A DNA stretch of 64,000 nt from Meiothermus sp. (GTDB lineage Bacteria > Deinococcota > Deinococci > Deinococcales > Thermaceae): contig NZ_BPIM01000001.1 of NCBI RefSeq assembly GCF_026004115.1, positions 2,646,501 through 2,710,500 of the forward strand. Reading direction: 5' to 3'. The notes beneath the pieces are model-generated. The model saw nothing but the letters and a program-made list of their open reading frames with translations, was not told where the DNA came from and did no database searches. Positions 10,259 through 18,949 of this stretch are shown here, piece by piece. The position numbers were made by a program, and so were the translations under genes. How positions within the stretch are numbered: the first letter of the stretch is position 1; each line of letters starts with the position of its first letter.

Positions 10259-12579
10259 CAGTTGGGCTTTCCAGTCTGATATCGAGTACAAAGTGCTTCG
10301 GCCAGCAAATGGGCGGCTTGTTTGTCCAGAAACTGGTTGCCGTTGCCGCACTTGGGAGACAGGATGCAACGCGGACAGCCCGCTTCGCAAGGGCAGCGCT
10401 GGAGCAGGTCTCGCGCCGCCATGATCCAGCGGGGGAACTGCCGCGCAGCCGCTCGAGCATACCCTACCCCGCCGGGGTAGCCGTCGTAGATGAAGATGGT
10501 CGGGCCGCTACCGGAGGCCAGGGGCCGGGGATAAAAAGGGTACGAAACCCCCCCAATGTCCTGTCGCTCGGCCAGCACAAAGAGGGGCAGGAGGCCAATC
10601 AGGGTGTGCTCGAGGGCGTGGATTGCCGAGGGCACCAGGGCTTCGGTCAGAAAAGTTTGGTCGGGCCAGCGCGCTTCGATGGGATCCGTGCTATCCAGGG
10701 TGGGCAGTACCGCCAGCCCCGCGCAGGGGTGAAACCAGACTGCCTCGGTCTGGAAGGTGAGTTCGGGCATCAGGAGGGCCACTTCTTCCAGAACCGTCTC
10801 GCTCACAAAGCGCTTTTTAACATAGCCTGTGACCCGCTCCCGCAGCACCACCGGCCCCACCCAGATACCGTTCAGGATTTCCTCTCCCTGCAGCACCTCG
10901 ATTTCGGTCTCGGCCCGGGGCTGGGTGTAGTAGTCCTCGAGGCCCGGCAGCAGCACGATCTCGCGCTGCTGGGGGTCAAGGTTGCGTACCAGATAACTCT
11001 CGCCCTGGTGCAAATACACCGCCCCTGGATGGGCCTCCCAGTAGGCCTGCCGCTCGTCCAGGGTGCCCAAAAGCGTACCGGTGTTGTCGCGCAGGCTATA
11101 GCTCCGACCGAACCCCCGCAGCACCAGGGCCTGGTGGGGTTGGCGCAGCGGGGTGTAAAGCCGCTTGTATCGCTCGACCAGGGGTGGCTGGATATTTTGC
11201 CAGGGCTTATAAAAGGGGTCGAGGAGCGGGGTATCGGGGCTGGAAGCGGTCTGTACGTCAGGTAGGGCAATGGGCAGCTCTCTTGCAGCGCAGTGGGCGT
11301 GCAGGGGGAAAAGCACGGGGTTCTCGGGGTCGGCCATGGCCGACTCGGGGGCGCTGGACAGGAGCAGTTCGGGATGTTCCTCGAAAAAGGCATCCATGGG
11401 GTCTTCCCGCGGAATCCACAGCACCAGCGAGCGCCGCCCGGCCCGCCCGGCCCGCCCGGCCCGCTGCCAGAATGAACTAACCGAGCCCGGATAACCCAGC
11501 AGAATGACCGCGTCTAGCCCGCCAATATCTACCCCCAGCTCGAGCGCACTGGTGCTCACCAGCACCCGAACCTCGCCCTCCTGCAAGGCCTGCTCCAGTT
11601 TTCTGCGCTCTTTTGCTGTATAGCCCGCGCGGTAGGGCCGCACCCGCTCGTCGGCGGCATACCGCGCGACCAGCTCGGCGGTGCGGCGGGCGTTGGTGAA
11701 AATCAGGGTTCGCAGGCCCTGTTCGGCGGCGTGGCGGGCCAGCAGGGCCGCCTCGAGGTTGGGGCTGCGGCGGTGTTTGCCTTCCTTATCGAGGGCCTTG
11801 GGTACCCAGACCGCAAACTCCCGCTCGGCCCTCGAGGGGTTGGCCGTCAGCAGGGAAAACTGCAAACCGGTCAGGCTCTGGGCGTGCTCGGCGGGGTTGG
11901 CAATGGTGGCGCTGGCTGCGATCACCTGGGGGGTGGCCCCATAGTGCCAGGCCAGCCGTAGCAATCGTTGCAAGATTAGGGCAGTATGGGTGCCGAACAC
12001 CCCTCGGTAAGCGTGCAGCTCATCCAGTACCAGGTAGCGCAGTTTGGATAGGAACTCCGCCCAGTCGGCGTGGCGGGGCAACAAGCCAAAGTGCAACATG
12101 TCCGGGTTGGTCAGCAAAGCGCGGCCTTGTTGCCGGGCTTTTTGCCGCTGGGCCTCGGGAGTGTCGCCATCGTAGGTGTAGATGTGCTCTTCGATTTCGA
12201 GCACCCGGCCCATCTGCCGCAGCCGGCCGAGCTGGTCGTGGGCCAGGGCCTTGGTGGGGTAGAGCAATAACGAAGTTCCGCCCTCGAGGGCGGCTTTGAG
12301 CACCGGCACCTGGAAGACCAGGCTTTTGCCCGAGGCCGTGGAGGTAGCCAGGACAAGGTGCTGTCCCTGCGCCATTTGATCGAAGGCTTCGGCCTGAAAG
12401 CTGAAGGGCTGCAACCCCAGGGCCATCAGAACGCCCGAGAAAAGTCCGTTGTAGGTTGTTTTTTGTGGCGGTCGTGCGGGCAGCTCCCGCACAAAGGCCA
12501 GTTGGCCGGCATACCCTTCAAGGTCGCGCAGCCATTCGGCATAGGTCTGGTAGGGGCGTAGTTCTTTGGGTAAAGCCAT
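10258..12579 (-). CDS. DEAD/DEAH-box helicase of the MrfA/YprA family with C-terminal Cys cluster
   Basis: 773 residues. Walker A region TASGKS near residue 85, DELH Walker B box, helicase C domain with SATI, SALELGVDIGGLDAV and QRAGRAGR. The C-terminal third carries a DUF1998/MZB-type zinc module with C-x-C-x3-C-x2-C spacing ending in SPKCGNGN. In Bacillus subtilis MrfA is a 3'-5' helicase that with the nuclease MrfB repairs mitomycin C lesions. Here the coupled downstream gene is a nucleotidyltransferase, not an MrfB-like nuclease. It starts 20 bp after the MFS gene. Repair role is inferred from family. Confidence 0.9.
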   Translation of the reverse strand: MALPKELRPYQTYAEWLRDLEGYAGQLAFVRELPARPPQKTTYNGLFSGVLMALGLQPFSFQAEAFDQMAQGQHLVLATSTASGKSLVFQVPVLKAALEGGTSLLLYPTKALAHDQLGRLRQMGRVLEIEEHIYTYDGDTPEAQRQKARQQGRALLTNPDMLHFGLLPRHADWAEFLSKLRYLVLDELHAYRGVFGTHTALILQRLLRLAWHYGATPQVIAASATIANPAEHAQSLTGLQFSLLTANPSRAEREFAVWVPKALDKEGKHRRSPNLEAALLARHAAEQGLRTLIFTNARRTAELVARYAADERVRPYRAGYTAKERRKLEQALQEGEVRVLVSTSALELGVDIGGLDAVILLGYPGSVSSFWQRAGRAGRAGRRSLVLWIPREDPMDAFFEEHPELLLSSAPESAMADPENPVLFPLHAHCAARELPIALPDVQTASSPDTPLLDPFYKPWQNIQPPLVERYKRLYTPLRQPHQALVLRGFGRSYSLRDNTGTLLGTLDERQAYWEAHPGAVYLHQGESYLVRNLDPQQREIVLLPGLEDYYTQPRAETEIEVLQGEEILNGIWVGPVVLRERVTGYVKKRFVSETVLEEVALLMPELTFQTEAVWFHPCAGLAVLPTLDSTDPIEARWPDQTFLTEALVPSAIHALEHTLIGLLPLFVLAERQDIGGVSYPFYPRPLASGSGPTIFIYDGYPGGVGYARAAARQFPRWIMAARDLLQRCPCEAGCPRCILSPKCGNGNQFLDKQAAHLLAEALCTRYQTGKPN

Positions 12580-12599
12580 GGGCAGTGTCGAGGCGTTGT

Positions 12600-13871
12600 T
12601 TAGCGGTAGTCTCCGGGTTTTGGCTCCTGCACCCGCAAAACTTGATAAAGCGGAACCAGTACCAGCAGGGCGCCCACAAAGCCCAGTGTACGCAGGTCGA
12701 ACCCTTCTACCACAAGCCCCCCCAGGATGGGCAGGCTCATGCCTGCCGCGTTCGACCAGAGCTCGAGCACCCCAATGGCCTGGCCCCGGCGGGTAGCGGG
12801 GGTGACATCGGCCAGCATGGTGTTGGCGCTCAGAAAGGCACCCGACCAGCCCAGCCCCACCAGAAAGGTGCCGGCGGTAATCACCCAGTAACCCTGCCCC
12901 ATACCCACCAGCAAAGCCCCCAGCCCGGCCACCGCCAGCCCGGCCAGAATAACCGGCTTGCGGCCCAAACGGTCGGCCAGCCGGCCTATCGGCCAGGAGA
13001 AGGCAAACATGCCCATTACGTGCAGCGCCACCGAAAAGGATATTTGCGACAGGCTACAGTCGAGGGCCTTGAGGGCCAGGGCGGTCATGGCCATCATCAT
13101 GACCATCTGGCCCTGAACGGTTACCGCCGAAAGGATGGCTGCAACCCGGACGCGGGCCAGGTCGGCTTTCTCTATGTTTTCGAAAGCCTGGGGGTTGCCG
13201 CTGAGTGCGCTGGCCGGGTAGTAACGTCCGAGCTCGAGGGCCATCTGCTTGGGGTCGGGCCGAATGCTTCTGACCAGCCAAAAGCCTGGTAGTATCAGAA
13301 GCGGCACCAAGAGCCAGGCCAGGGCAATTTGGTTCAAACCCAAAGCCAGGCCCAGCCGCTCGGCCACAAAGACCAGCACAGGGGAGGCAAACGCGCCCAA
13401 GAGCGAGCCCATCGCCACCAGGCTAAGCCCTTCAGCCCTTCGGCTGGAGGGGTACATATCGGCGGCCGCCACGCGCATCTGCTGCACGGCCCCCACCCCA
13501 CTGCCAAAGACCAGCGCCCCTACACAAAAAAGAGCAAGCGAACCCCATAGGGTTGCGGTGCCAATCAGCAAGGCCCCCACCATAGCCAGCCACAACCCCA
13601 GGTATAGCCCGGCTTTTCTGCCGCGTCGGTCGGTCATTTCTCCCACGAAATAGGACGTCATGACCCGGGCCAGACCCATCAGGCTGGTCGCCAGACCGGC
13701 AAAAGTGGCATTGCCCAATAACATCACTACTTGAATGGCTCCGAAGGTGGGTACAAGCTGCATCCCGGCCCCGTTGATGGCCTGGGTAATGGCCAGCAGC
13801 CAGGTATTTTTCTTGACTTGGGTTGGAATCGGAACTTCTGAGGGGGCATGGGTATGGGGCCGGGCGGACAC
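12600..13871 (-). CDS. MFS transporter
   Basis: About 423 residues from a GTG at 13871, with twelve hydrophobic segments and the MFS loop signature GEMTDRRGRKAGLYLG between helices 2 and 3, plus a repeat of it later (GRLADRLGRKPVILAG). Substrate unknown; drug efflux or small-metabolite export is usual. The GTG is preferred because TATACT lies exactly 6 nt upstream, matching other leaderless-type starts here; an ATG at 13979 would add an unlikely Pro/Arg-rich segment. It heads the helicase-nucleotidyltransferase run. Confidence 0.85.
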   Translation of the reverse strand: MSARPHTHAPSEVPIPTQVKKNTWLLAITQAINGAGMQLVPTFGAIQVVMLLGNATFAGLATSLMGLARVMTSYFVGEMTDRRGRKAGLYLGLWLAMVGALLIGTATLWGSLALFCVGALVFGSGVGAVQQMRVAAADMYPSSRRAEGLSLVAMGSLLGAFASPVLVFVAERLGLALGLNQIALAWLLVPLLILPGFWLVRSIRPDPKQMALELGRYYPASALSGNPQAFENIEKADLARVRVAAILSAVTVQGQMVMMMAMTALALKALDCSLSQISFSVALHVMGMFAFSWPIGRLADRLGRKPVILAGLAVAGLGALLVGMGQGYWVITAGTFLVGLGWSGAFLSANTMLADVTPATRRGQAIGVLELWSNAAGMSLPILGGLVVEGFDLRTLGFVGALLVLVPLYQVLRVQEPKPGDYR

Positions 13872-13877
13872 AAAGGC

Positions 13878-13883
13878 AGTATA
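13878..13883 (-). promoter_or_regulatory. -10 hexamer of leaderless-type promoter (MFS gene)
   Basis: On the minus strand TATACT is followed by 6 nt and then the GTG start. No good -35 hexamer was found at 16-18 bp. Inferred from spacing shared with several other genes here. Confidence 0.45.
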
Positions 13884-14127
13884 AGCCGGTTTTCTATTTG
13901 TGTACGCCCGCTTCGGAGGCTCGGAACTGGAGTGCAAAGTAAGCCTCTCCCAACGGGGGAGGCCAGGTGGAGGCTTCATACCCAGCCAGGTCGCCCACCT
14001 GCGAGCATTTTTTGCAACACCAACCGTCTAAAGCGCTCCTGGTTGAGGTTTGCGAGGGTTCCACACACCGAACTTGTTCGGAGTCTGTGAACATTTGTCG
14101 CAGGCCAACCCTGCTAGACTTAAAAGG

Positions 14128-14634
14128 ATGCAAGCTTCTGCTAGACGACTCTCCCCAGCATGGCAAATAGGTTTTGTGGTGCTGATCGTGGTTGGTTTGA
14201 TTCTGCTGGCCCTGCTTTCAACACCGCCCCAAAGAGCCGGCGATTTGCCCCAGACCCAGTTGGTGCGCCTGGATGGTCGCAGCGAACTGCTGCAAAGCGG
14301 CAAGCCCACCGTGGTAACGGTCTGGGCTACCTGGTGCACTTACTGCCAGCGGCAGTTGCCCGAGTTCGAGCAGATGGCCCGCCAACGTTCGGATGTGCGG
14401 TTTGCTTTTGTAAACGATGGGGAGCCGGCCCAGCTGGTGCGCCAGTTTCACGATACCCGTGGTTTTTCTAGCGCTGTTGTCTACCAGGATGCTCTGCGCA
14501 CGTTCTCGAGCGCCCTGCGGGTCAACGGCTACCCCTCCAATTTTTTCTATAACTCCAGGGGTAAGCTGGTAGGCGAAGTGCGCGGTTACATGAGCCCAGA
14601 GCAACTTCAGGCAGCCCTGGCGCAACTAAACTAG
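14128..14634 (+). CDS. Membrane-anchored thioredoxin-like (TlpA/ResA type) protein
   Basis: 168 residues from the ATG at 14128, preceded by AAAAGG and a TAGACT hexamer 7 nt upstream. One N-terminal membrane helix (residues about 14-33) exports and anchors the protein facing the periplasm. The redox site is in TVWATWCTYC (C-x-x-C) and the cis-proline region appears as NGYPSNFF. TlpA/ResA-type proteins reduce disulfides of apocytochrome c or other exported proteins. The partner cannot be seen here; cytochrome-type genes occur 27 kb away. It stands alone, facing away from the MFS gene. Confidence 0.88.
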   Translation: MQASARRLSPAWQIGFVVLIVVGLILLALLSTPPQRAGDLPQTQLVRLDGRSELLQSGKPTVVTVWATWCTYCQRQLPEFEQMARQRSDVRFAFVNDGEPAQLVRQFHDTRGFSSAVVYQDALRTFSSALRVNGYPSNFFYNSRGKLVGEVRGYMSPEQLQAALAQLN

Positions 14635-14712
14635 ATTCCAGAGGGTAATGGCGGCTTCTCGCCTGCACTGAAATAACGCCATCGTGTGGGGTATATTCGG
14701 GAGGGTGCCATC

Positions 14713-15375
14713 GTGACCCCGTACTTTTCGCCGGAGCTGTTTCAGTTTTTGATAGAACTTCGCTTCAACAACCACCGAACCTGGTTTCAGTCCAATAAAA
14801 GGCGCTACGAACAGCACGTGCGCGCGCCCTTTCTACGCTTTATCGAAGATTTTTCCCCGCGCCTGCACCGCATCAGCCCCGATTATCTGGCCGGCTCCCG
14901 CAGCCTCTTTAGAATCAACCGCGACACCCGCTTTAGTATGAACAAAGCCCCCTATAAGACGCATGCCGCTGCGCAGTTTCGCCACCGGCTGGGTCAGGAT
15001 GTCCACCTGCCCGGGTTTTACATTCACCTCGAGCCCGATAACTGCTTTTTGGGAGCCGGCATATGGATGCCCGAGCCGGAAAACCTGAGGCGCATCCGGG
15101 CTGCCATCGCCCGGCAGGATGCCCGCTGGCTGCGCCTGCGCAAGAAGCTCGAGCTAGACGGAGAAGGCAAGCTCGTTCGCCCGCCCAAGGGCTACAGCGC
15201 CGATCATCCGCTAATCGAAGACCTCAAGCAGAGGAGTTTTACCGTTTCCTACAGCCTGGATGAAAACGAAGTGCTTTCCGTTCGGTTCCCTGAAACGGTA
15301 GAAAAGGCTTTTCGTAAGCTGCTGCCGCTCAACCGGTTTTTGAGCGAGGTGTTGCTGCTGGGGGCAGGGGCGTAA
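14713..15375 (+). CDS. DUF2461 family protein
   Basis: 220 residues from a GTG at 14713 that follows GGGAGGG. It contains the family signature NNHRTWFQSNKRRYE near the start, FRINRDTRFSMNKAPYKTH in the middle, and GAGIWMPEPENLRRIR, all typical of DUF2461 (TIGR02453). The biochemical function of the family is not known to me; it is widespread in bacteria and usually about 220 residues. The JAMM gene begins 2 bp after its stop, so the two are probably one transcript. An ATG at 14686 is possible but has no ribosome site. Confidence 0.85.
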   Translation: MTPYFSPELFQFLIELRFNNHRTWFQSNKRRYEQHVRAPFLRFIEDFSPRLHRISPDYLAGSRSLFRINRDTRFSMNKAPYKTHAAAQFRHRLGQDVHLPGFYIHLEPDNCFLGAGIWMPEPENLRRIRAAIARQDARWLRLRKKLELDGEGKLVRPPKGYSADHPLIEDLKQRSFTVSYSLDENEVLSVRFPETVEKAFRKLLPLNRFLSEVLLLGAGA

Positions 15376-15377
15376 CC

Positions 15378-15800
15378 ATGTTGCGGATTCCGCAGGACTG
15401 CCTCGAGCAAACCCTGGGCCACCTCCAGGCTGTGTTGCCGCTCGAAGGGGTGGGGCTGTGGGTAGGCAAGCGAGGCCAGGTGAGGCAGGTCTGGCCGTTG
15501 GAAAATGTTCATCCCATGCCCCAAAAACGCTACCAGGCCGATCCGCAGGCCCTGACCATGTTGCTTTTACGCATCGAGCGGGAAGGCCTCGAGCTCGTAG
15601 CCATCTACCACTCACACCCTGTGGGCCCGGCCCGGCCCAGCGAAACCGACCGCTCACAAGCCTTTTGGCGCGTTCCCTACGTGATATTTGACATGCAGAC
15701 GGGTGAGGTGCGGGCCTACAGACTGCCCGAAGGTGACGAGGTGGTCATTCAGCTCGAGGGGTCAACACGTAATACCGGATTCAAAAAGATAGTCATTTAA
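15378..15800 (+). CDS. JAMM/MPN+ metalloprotease (M67), C-terminus rewritten by repeat A
   Basis: 140 residues. JAMM zinc motif: Glu23, then His78-Ser-His80 and Asp91 in YHSHPVGPARPSETD, giving H-x-H-x10-D. Such proteins cleave isopeptide bonds or C-terminal extensions of ubiquitin-like proteins; in Thermus a JAMM enzyme acts on the ubiquitin-like sulfur carrier TtuB (established there, inferred here). An E1-like gene follows. The last nine residues (NTGFKKIVI) and the TAA stop lie in the repeat A copy beginning at 15772, so the native C-terminus has been replaced. The catalytic core is intact. Confidence 0.87.
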   Translation: MLRIPQDCLEQTLGHLQAVLPLEGVGLWVGKRGQVRQVWPLENVHPMPQKRYQADPQALTMLLLRIEREGLELVAIYHSHPVGPARPSETDRSQAFWRVPYVIFDMQTGEVRAYRLPEGDEVVIQLEGSTRNTGFKKIVI

Positions 15801-15897
15801 ACCAAAAAACCAGAGGCTATCTTTTTGAATCCTAGAGCGCTCCCTTCGGTCGGGTTAGTTCGCCGCCATTCGGCGCCGAACTAACCGAATCTGGTAT
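15772..15897 (+). repeat. Repeat A copy 2 (126 bp, short form)
   Basis: ATACCGGATTC to GAATCTGGTAT. Arms GATTCAAAAAGATAG and CTATCTTTTTGAATC form a perfect 15-bp stem; GGTTAGTTCG and CGAACTAACC form the second hairpin. The central module seen in longer copies is absent. The element separates the JAMM gene from the E1 gene and contributes coding sequence to the former. Confidence 0.85.
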
Positions 15898-15936
15898 AAG
15901 GTATGAGCAGGGCTGTTTAAGCTGTTCGAGGATGCC

Positions 15937-16737
15937 ATGTGGACCAAAGAAGAACTGGATCGCTACGCCCGGCACATTGTGCTTCCGGGGGTGGGAGGGG
16001 CCGGTCAGGCCAGACTGAAGCAAAGCGCGGTACTGGTGGTGGGGGCTGGAGGCCTGGGTTCGCCGGTCCTGATGTATCTGGCAGCCGCCGGGGTGGGCCG
16101 CCTGGGGATTGTAGAAATGGATGCCGTGGACCTTTCCAACCTCCAGCGGCAGGTTTTGTTTGATAGTGAGGCCCTTGGGCAGCCTAAAGCTGAGATGGCC
16201 AAAGTTCGCTTGAACAAGCTCAATCCCCACGTACGCGTGGATACCTACGCCCATAAACTTGATTCACAAAACACACTTTCCATTCTGGAGTCCTACGACC
16301 TGATCATCGATTGCACCGATAACCTTCCGACCCGCTACCTGGTGAACGATGCGTGTGTATTGCTTGATAAGCCACTGGTGTACGGCGCAATACACCAGTT
16401 CGAAGGGCAGCTTTCGGTCTTTCACCACCAGGGCGGGCCCTGTTACCGTTGTTTGTTCCCTCAACCGCCCAAACCCGGCACGGTTCCGAGCTGCGCTGAA
16501 GCGGGGGTTTTTGGGGTTCTGCCGGGGGTAATTGGTAGCCTGATGGCCGCCGAAGCGCTCAAGATTCTGCTGGGGCAGGGCGAAACCCTCTCGGGCAAGC
16601 TACTGCTCTATGATGGGTTGCAGGCGCACTTTCGAACGATCCGGTTTCCTCGGCGCACCGACTGCCCGGCTTGTGGTGACTACCCGAGTGTAACTACACT
16701 GCAAGATTATGAGCTGTTCTGCGGTATTTCGGTGTAG
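15937..16737 (+). CDS. MoeB/ThiF/TtuC-type E1-like adenylyltransferase
   Basis: 266 residues. ATP-binding loop VVGAGGLGSP near residue 35, the Arg-rich NLQRQVLFD segment, two zinc C-x-x-C pairs (CYRC and CPAC), and a candidate catalytic cysteine in VPSCAEAGVFG. The family activates the C-terminal Gly-Gly of small sulfur carriers (MoaD, ThiS, or TtuB in Thermus) by adenylation for molybdopterin, thiazole or tRNA 2-thiouridine synthesis, and in Thermus for protein conjugation. The adjacent JAMM protease favours a TtuC-like role, but this is inference; no carrier gene is in the window. Confidence 0.9.
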   Translation: MWTKEELDRYARHIVLPGVGGAGQARLKQSAVLVVGAGGLGSPVLMYLAAAGVGRLGIVEMDAVDLSNLQRQVLFDSEALGQPKAEMAKVRLNKLNPHVRVDTYAHKLDSQNTLSILESYDLIIDCTDNLPTRYLVNDACVLLDKPLVYGAIHQFEGQLSVFHHQGGPCYRCLFPQPPKPGTVPSCAEAGVFGVLPGVIGSLMAAEALKILLGQGETLSGKLLLYDGLQAHFRTIRFPRRTDCPACGDYPSVTTLQDYELFCGISV

Positions 16738-16797
16738 GAACACGATACAATACACAGGCTGAAGCCGACATCCGTCGGAAAAGTTAGAGGAGAAACC

Positions 16798-17940
16798 ATG
16801 AGTGCAACCGTGACGATTGCCAGAGGTCTGGAAGACGTAATTTTCACCGAAAGCAGCCTGTGTTTCATCGATGGAGACCAGGGCCGTTTGTACTATGTTG
16901 GCTACAAAATTCAAGACCTCGCCGAGTACGCTACCTTCGAGGAAGTGACCTACCTACTTTTGCACGGTCAGCTGCCCAACAGAGCCGAGCTAAAGGCTTT
17001 CAGCACCAAGCTGGCCTCCCTGCGGGCGCTACCAGCCTCGATCATCAAACAGATCAAGCAGTTCCCCCGCAGCGCCCACCCTATGTCCATGCTCCGCACG
17101 GCCGTGAGCGAACTCGGCATGGTAGACCCCACCGAGGGTGATGTCTCGCCCGAGGCGTTGTACGAGAAATCGCTCTCGCTGATTGCCAAGTTTGCCACCA
17201 TTGTGGCCGCTACCAAGCGCCACCGTGAAGGACAAAAAATTCTTGCCCCTCGCAAAGGCCTGTCCCATGCTGCCAATTTCCTCTACATGTCGAATGGCAA
17301 AGTTCCCAGTAAAGAGGAAACCAAGCTGATGGACGTAGCCCTCATCTTGCAGGCCGAACATGGCTTTAACGCTTCTACCTTCACCGCTATTGCTGCTTAT
17401 TCGACCCAGGCTGACATCTACAGCTCGATTGTGGCGGCGGTGGGTGCGCTCAAAGGACCCCGCCATGGCGGCGCCAACGAAGCCGTGATGAAGATGATTG
17501 CCGAGATCGGTTCCCCCGAGAAGGTCTCGGGTTGGCTGGCTGAACTGCAGGCTAAAAAAGGTCGCGTGATGGGCATGGGCCATCGTGTCTACAAATCCTA
17601 CGACCCCAGGGCCGGTGTGCTCGACAAGTACGCGGGCGAGGTTGCCGCCAAGCACGGGCATAGCAAGGAATATGCCATCCTGAAGGAGCTCGAGCGTCAA
17701 GCCGGCGCCATTTACAACCCCAAAGGTATCTACCCCAACGTGGATTTCTACTCGGGGGTGGTGTACTCCGACCTGGGCTATCCCCTCGAGTTCTTCACAC
17801 CCATCTTTGCGGTGGCCCGTATCTCGGGCTGGTGTGCCCACATCCTCGAGTACACCCGGATTGACAACCGCCTGCTGCGCCCCGACTCCCACTACACCGG
17901 AAAACTCGACCTGCCGTACAAGCCCCTGTCCAAACGCTAG
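16798..17940 (+). CDS. gltA: Citrate synthase
   Basis: 380 residues, the short thermophile/Gram-positive form of type II citrate synthase, which condenses oxaloacetate and acetyl-CoA. Recognisable are [15 protein letters not shown] (oxaloacetate histidine), [18 protein letters not shown] (second catalytic histidine and CoA loop) and [16 protein letters not shown] with the catalytic Asp. A strong AGAGGAGAAACC precedes the ATG. Its TAG stop is shared in a CTAG palindrome with the stop of the convergent kinase gene. Works with acnA and icd, also in this window. Confidence 0.97.
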   Translation: MSATVTIARGLEDVIFTESSLCFIDGDQGRLYYVGYKIQDLAEYATFEEVTYLLLHGQLPNRAELKAFSTKLASLRALPASIIKQIKQFPRSAHPMSMLRTAVSELGMVDPTEGDVSPEALYEKSLSLIAKFATIVAATKRHREGQKILAPRKGLSHAANFLYMSNGKVPSKEETKLMDVALILQAEHGFNASTFTAIAAYSTQADIYSSIVAAVGALKGPRHGGANEAVMKMIAEIGSPEKVSGWLAELQAKKGRVMGMGHRVYKSYDPRAGVLDKYAGEVAAKHGHSKEYAILKELERQAGAIYNPKGIYPNVDFYSGVVYSDLGYPLEFFTPIFAVARISGWCAHILEYTRIDNRLLRPDSHYTGKLDLPYKPLSKR

Positions 17941-18815
17941 GTTCGTGCCGAGCGAGAGAGGCCCATGGCCTCAAAATCACGCAGGGCTTCTGTGGCGTTG
18001 GCATAGCGTTTGTGCAAGTCCTTGGCGATGAGCCGGTCTAAGTAGGCCTGAAGCTCTGCGCTAACGGATAAACCGGTATCAGGAGCGGCGACCAGTGGTG
18101 GAGGCGGCTGGTTGAGGTGTGCGCCCATCACCTCAACCGGCTCTCCCACAAACGGTAGCTCGCCCGCAACAGCCCAGTAAAGCAAAATGCCCGCCGAGTA
18201 GATGTCCGAAGCAGGCGTAGGTGACTGGCCGCGGATTTGCTCTGGGGCTATGTAGGCCAGCGTTCCAAGCCGCACCTTCTGGCTAAAACGCTCGCTTTGG
18301 GGGCCGGAGAGGTCGAAATCTACCAGACGGGCCTCCCCGGTGCCATCCACAACGAGATTATCCGGCTTTACGTCGCGGTGAACGAGATTCTGGCTATGCA
18401 TGTGAGCAAGGGCCTCGAGAAGGTGCTTGAAAACCTCCAAAACCTTTCCAGGGTTGTCCTTGCGCCATTCAGAAAAACGGCTGCCCGGAGCAAAAGCCAG
18501 CAAAACCGCAGGATTCTCGCTACCGTCGTGCGGCACGCTAAAGCGCGCGAGCACCGGGTTGATGTGTGGATGCTTGAGCTGACTCCCTACCTTCCACTCG
18601 CGGTCGGCCCGCCCTTCAAAACCTTTAGGGAACACCTTGAGTGCATAGGGTGTACCGTGTATGTCGAAGGCTAAATACACTGTTGCCAGGGCCCCTCGGG
18701 CAATGGGTCGGATGACCTTGTAGCGGCCCTCAATGGTAATTCCGGCTAGCCCCACATTCATCACTATACCGATTTTTTGACCTGCGCTTGGGGCATTTCT
18801 CATCTGCTCTACCAT
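17937..18815 (-). CDS. Serine/threonine protein kinase with DFD in place of DFG
   Basis: 292 residues, a lone Hanks-type kinase domain without membrane helix or PASTA repeats. Gly-rich loop [12 protein letters not shown] (second and third glycines replaced), ATP lysine Lys60 (YALKVF), catalytic HRDVKPDN (146-153) and APE (about 190-192) are present. The Mg-binding DFG is DFD (166-168, DFDLSG). Glycine loss there occurs in some active and some weakly active kinases, so activity is uncertain. The start at 18815 has GGGGAG close upstream; ATG 18761 would still keep the domain. Convergent with gltA, sharing the CTAG at the stops. Confidence 0.88.
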   Translation of the reverse strand: MVEQMRNAPSAGQKIGIVMNVGLAGITIEGRYKVIRPIARGALATVYLAFDIHGTPYALKVFPKGFEGRADREWKVGSQLKHPHINPVLARFSVPHDGSENPAVLLAFAPGSRFSEWRKDNPGKVLEVFKHLLEALAHMHSQNLVHRDVKPDNLVVDGTGEARLVDFDLSGPQSERFSQKVRLGTLAYIAPEQIRGQSPTPASDIYSAGILLYWAVAGELPFVGEPVEVMGAHLNQPPPPLVAAPDTGLSVSAELQAYLDRLIAKDLHKRYANATEALRDFEAMGLSRSART

Positions 18816-18880
18816 GCTCCCCGATTAGCCTGTCCAAACCGGCAGCGAGGTGCTGTGCCGGCAGAACCAAGGGCTGCCGA

Positions 18881-18908
18881 CCGGCGCCGAACTAACCGAA
18901 TCTGGTAT
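18881..18908 (+). repeat. Repeat A fragment (right end only)
   Basis: CCGGCGCCGAACTAACC to GAATCTGGTAT matches the right terminus of repeat A, but the left hairpin, middle module and left terminus are missing. It lies between the kinase and patatin genes and is probably a decayed copy. Confidence 0.65.
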
Positions 18909-18949
18909 TAGAATTGCCGCGGTGCTGTGAAGCCCAAGGAGGTTGCTGC

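Noticed and set aside
12456-13292. Long plus-strand frame opposite the MFS gene (278 codons)
   Set aside because: Gln/His/Pro-rich composition typical of the antisense of a GC-rich membrane protein gene; no signals.
13894-14166. Small minus-strand frame with a CCKKC motif between the MFS and thioredoxin genes
   Set aside because: No plausible start or ribosome site in the part that looks protein-like; could still be a tiny zinc protein, but evidence is too thin.
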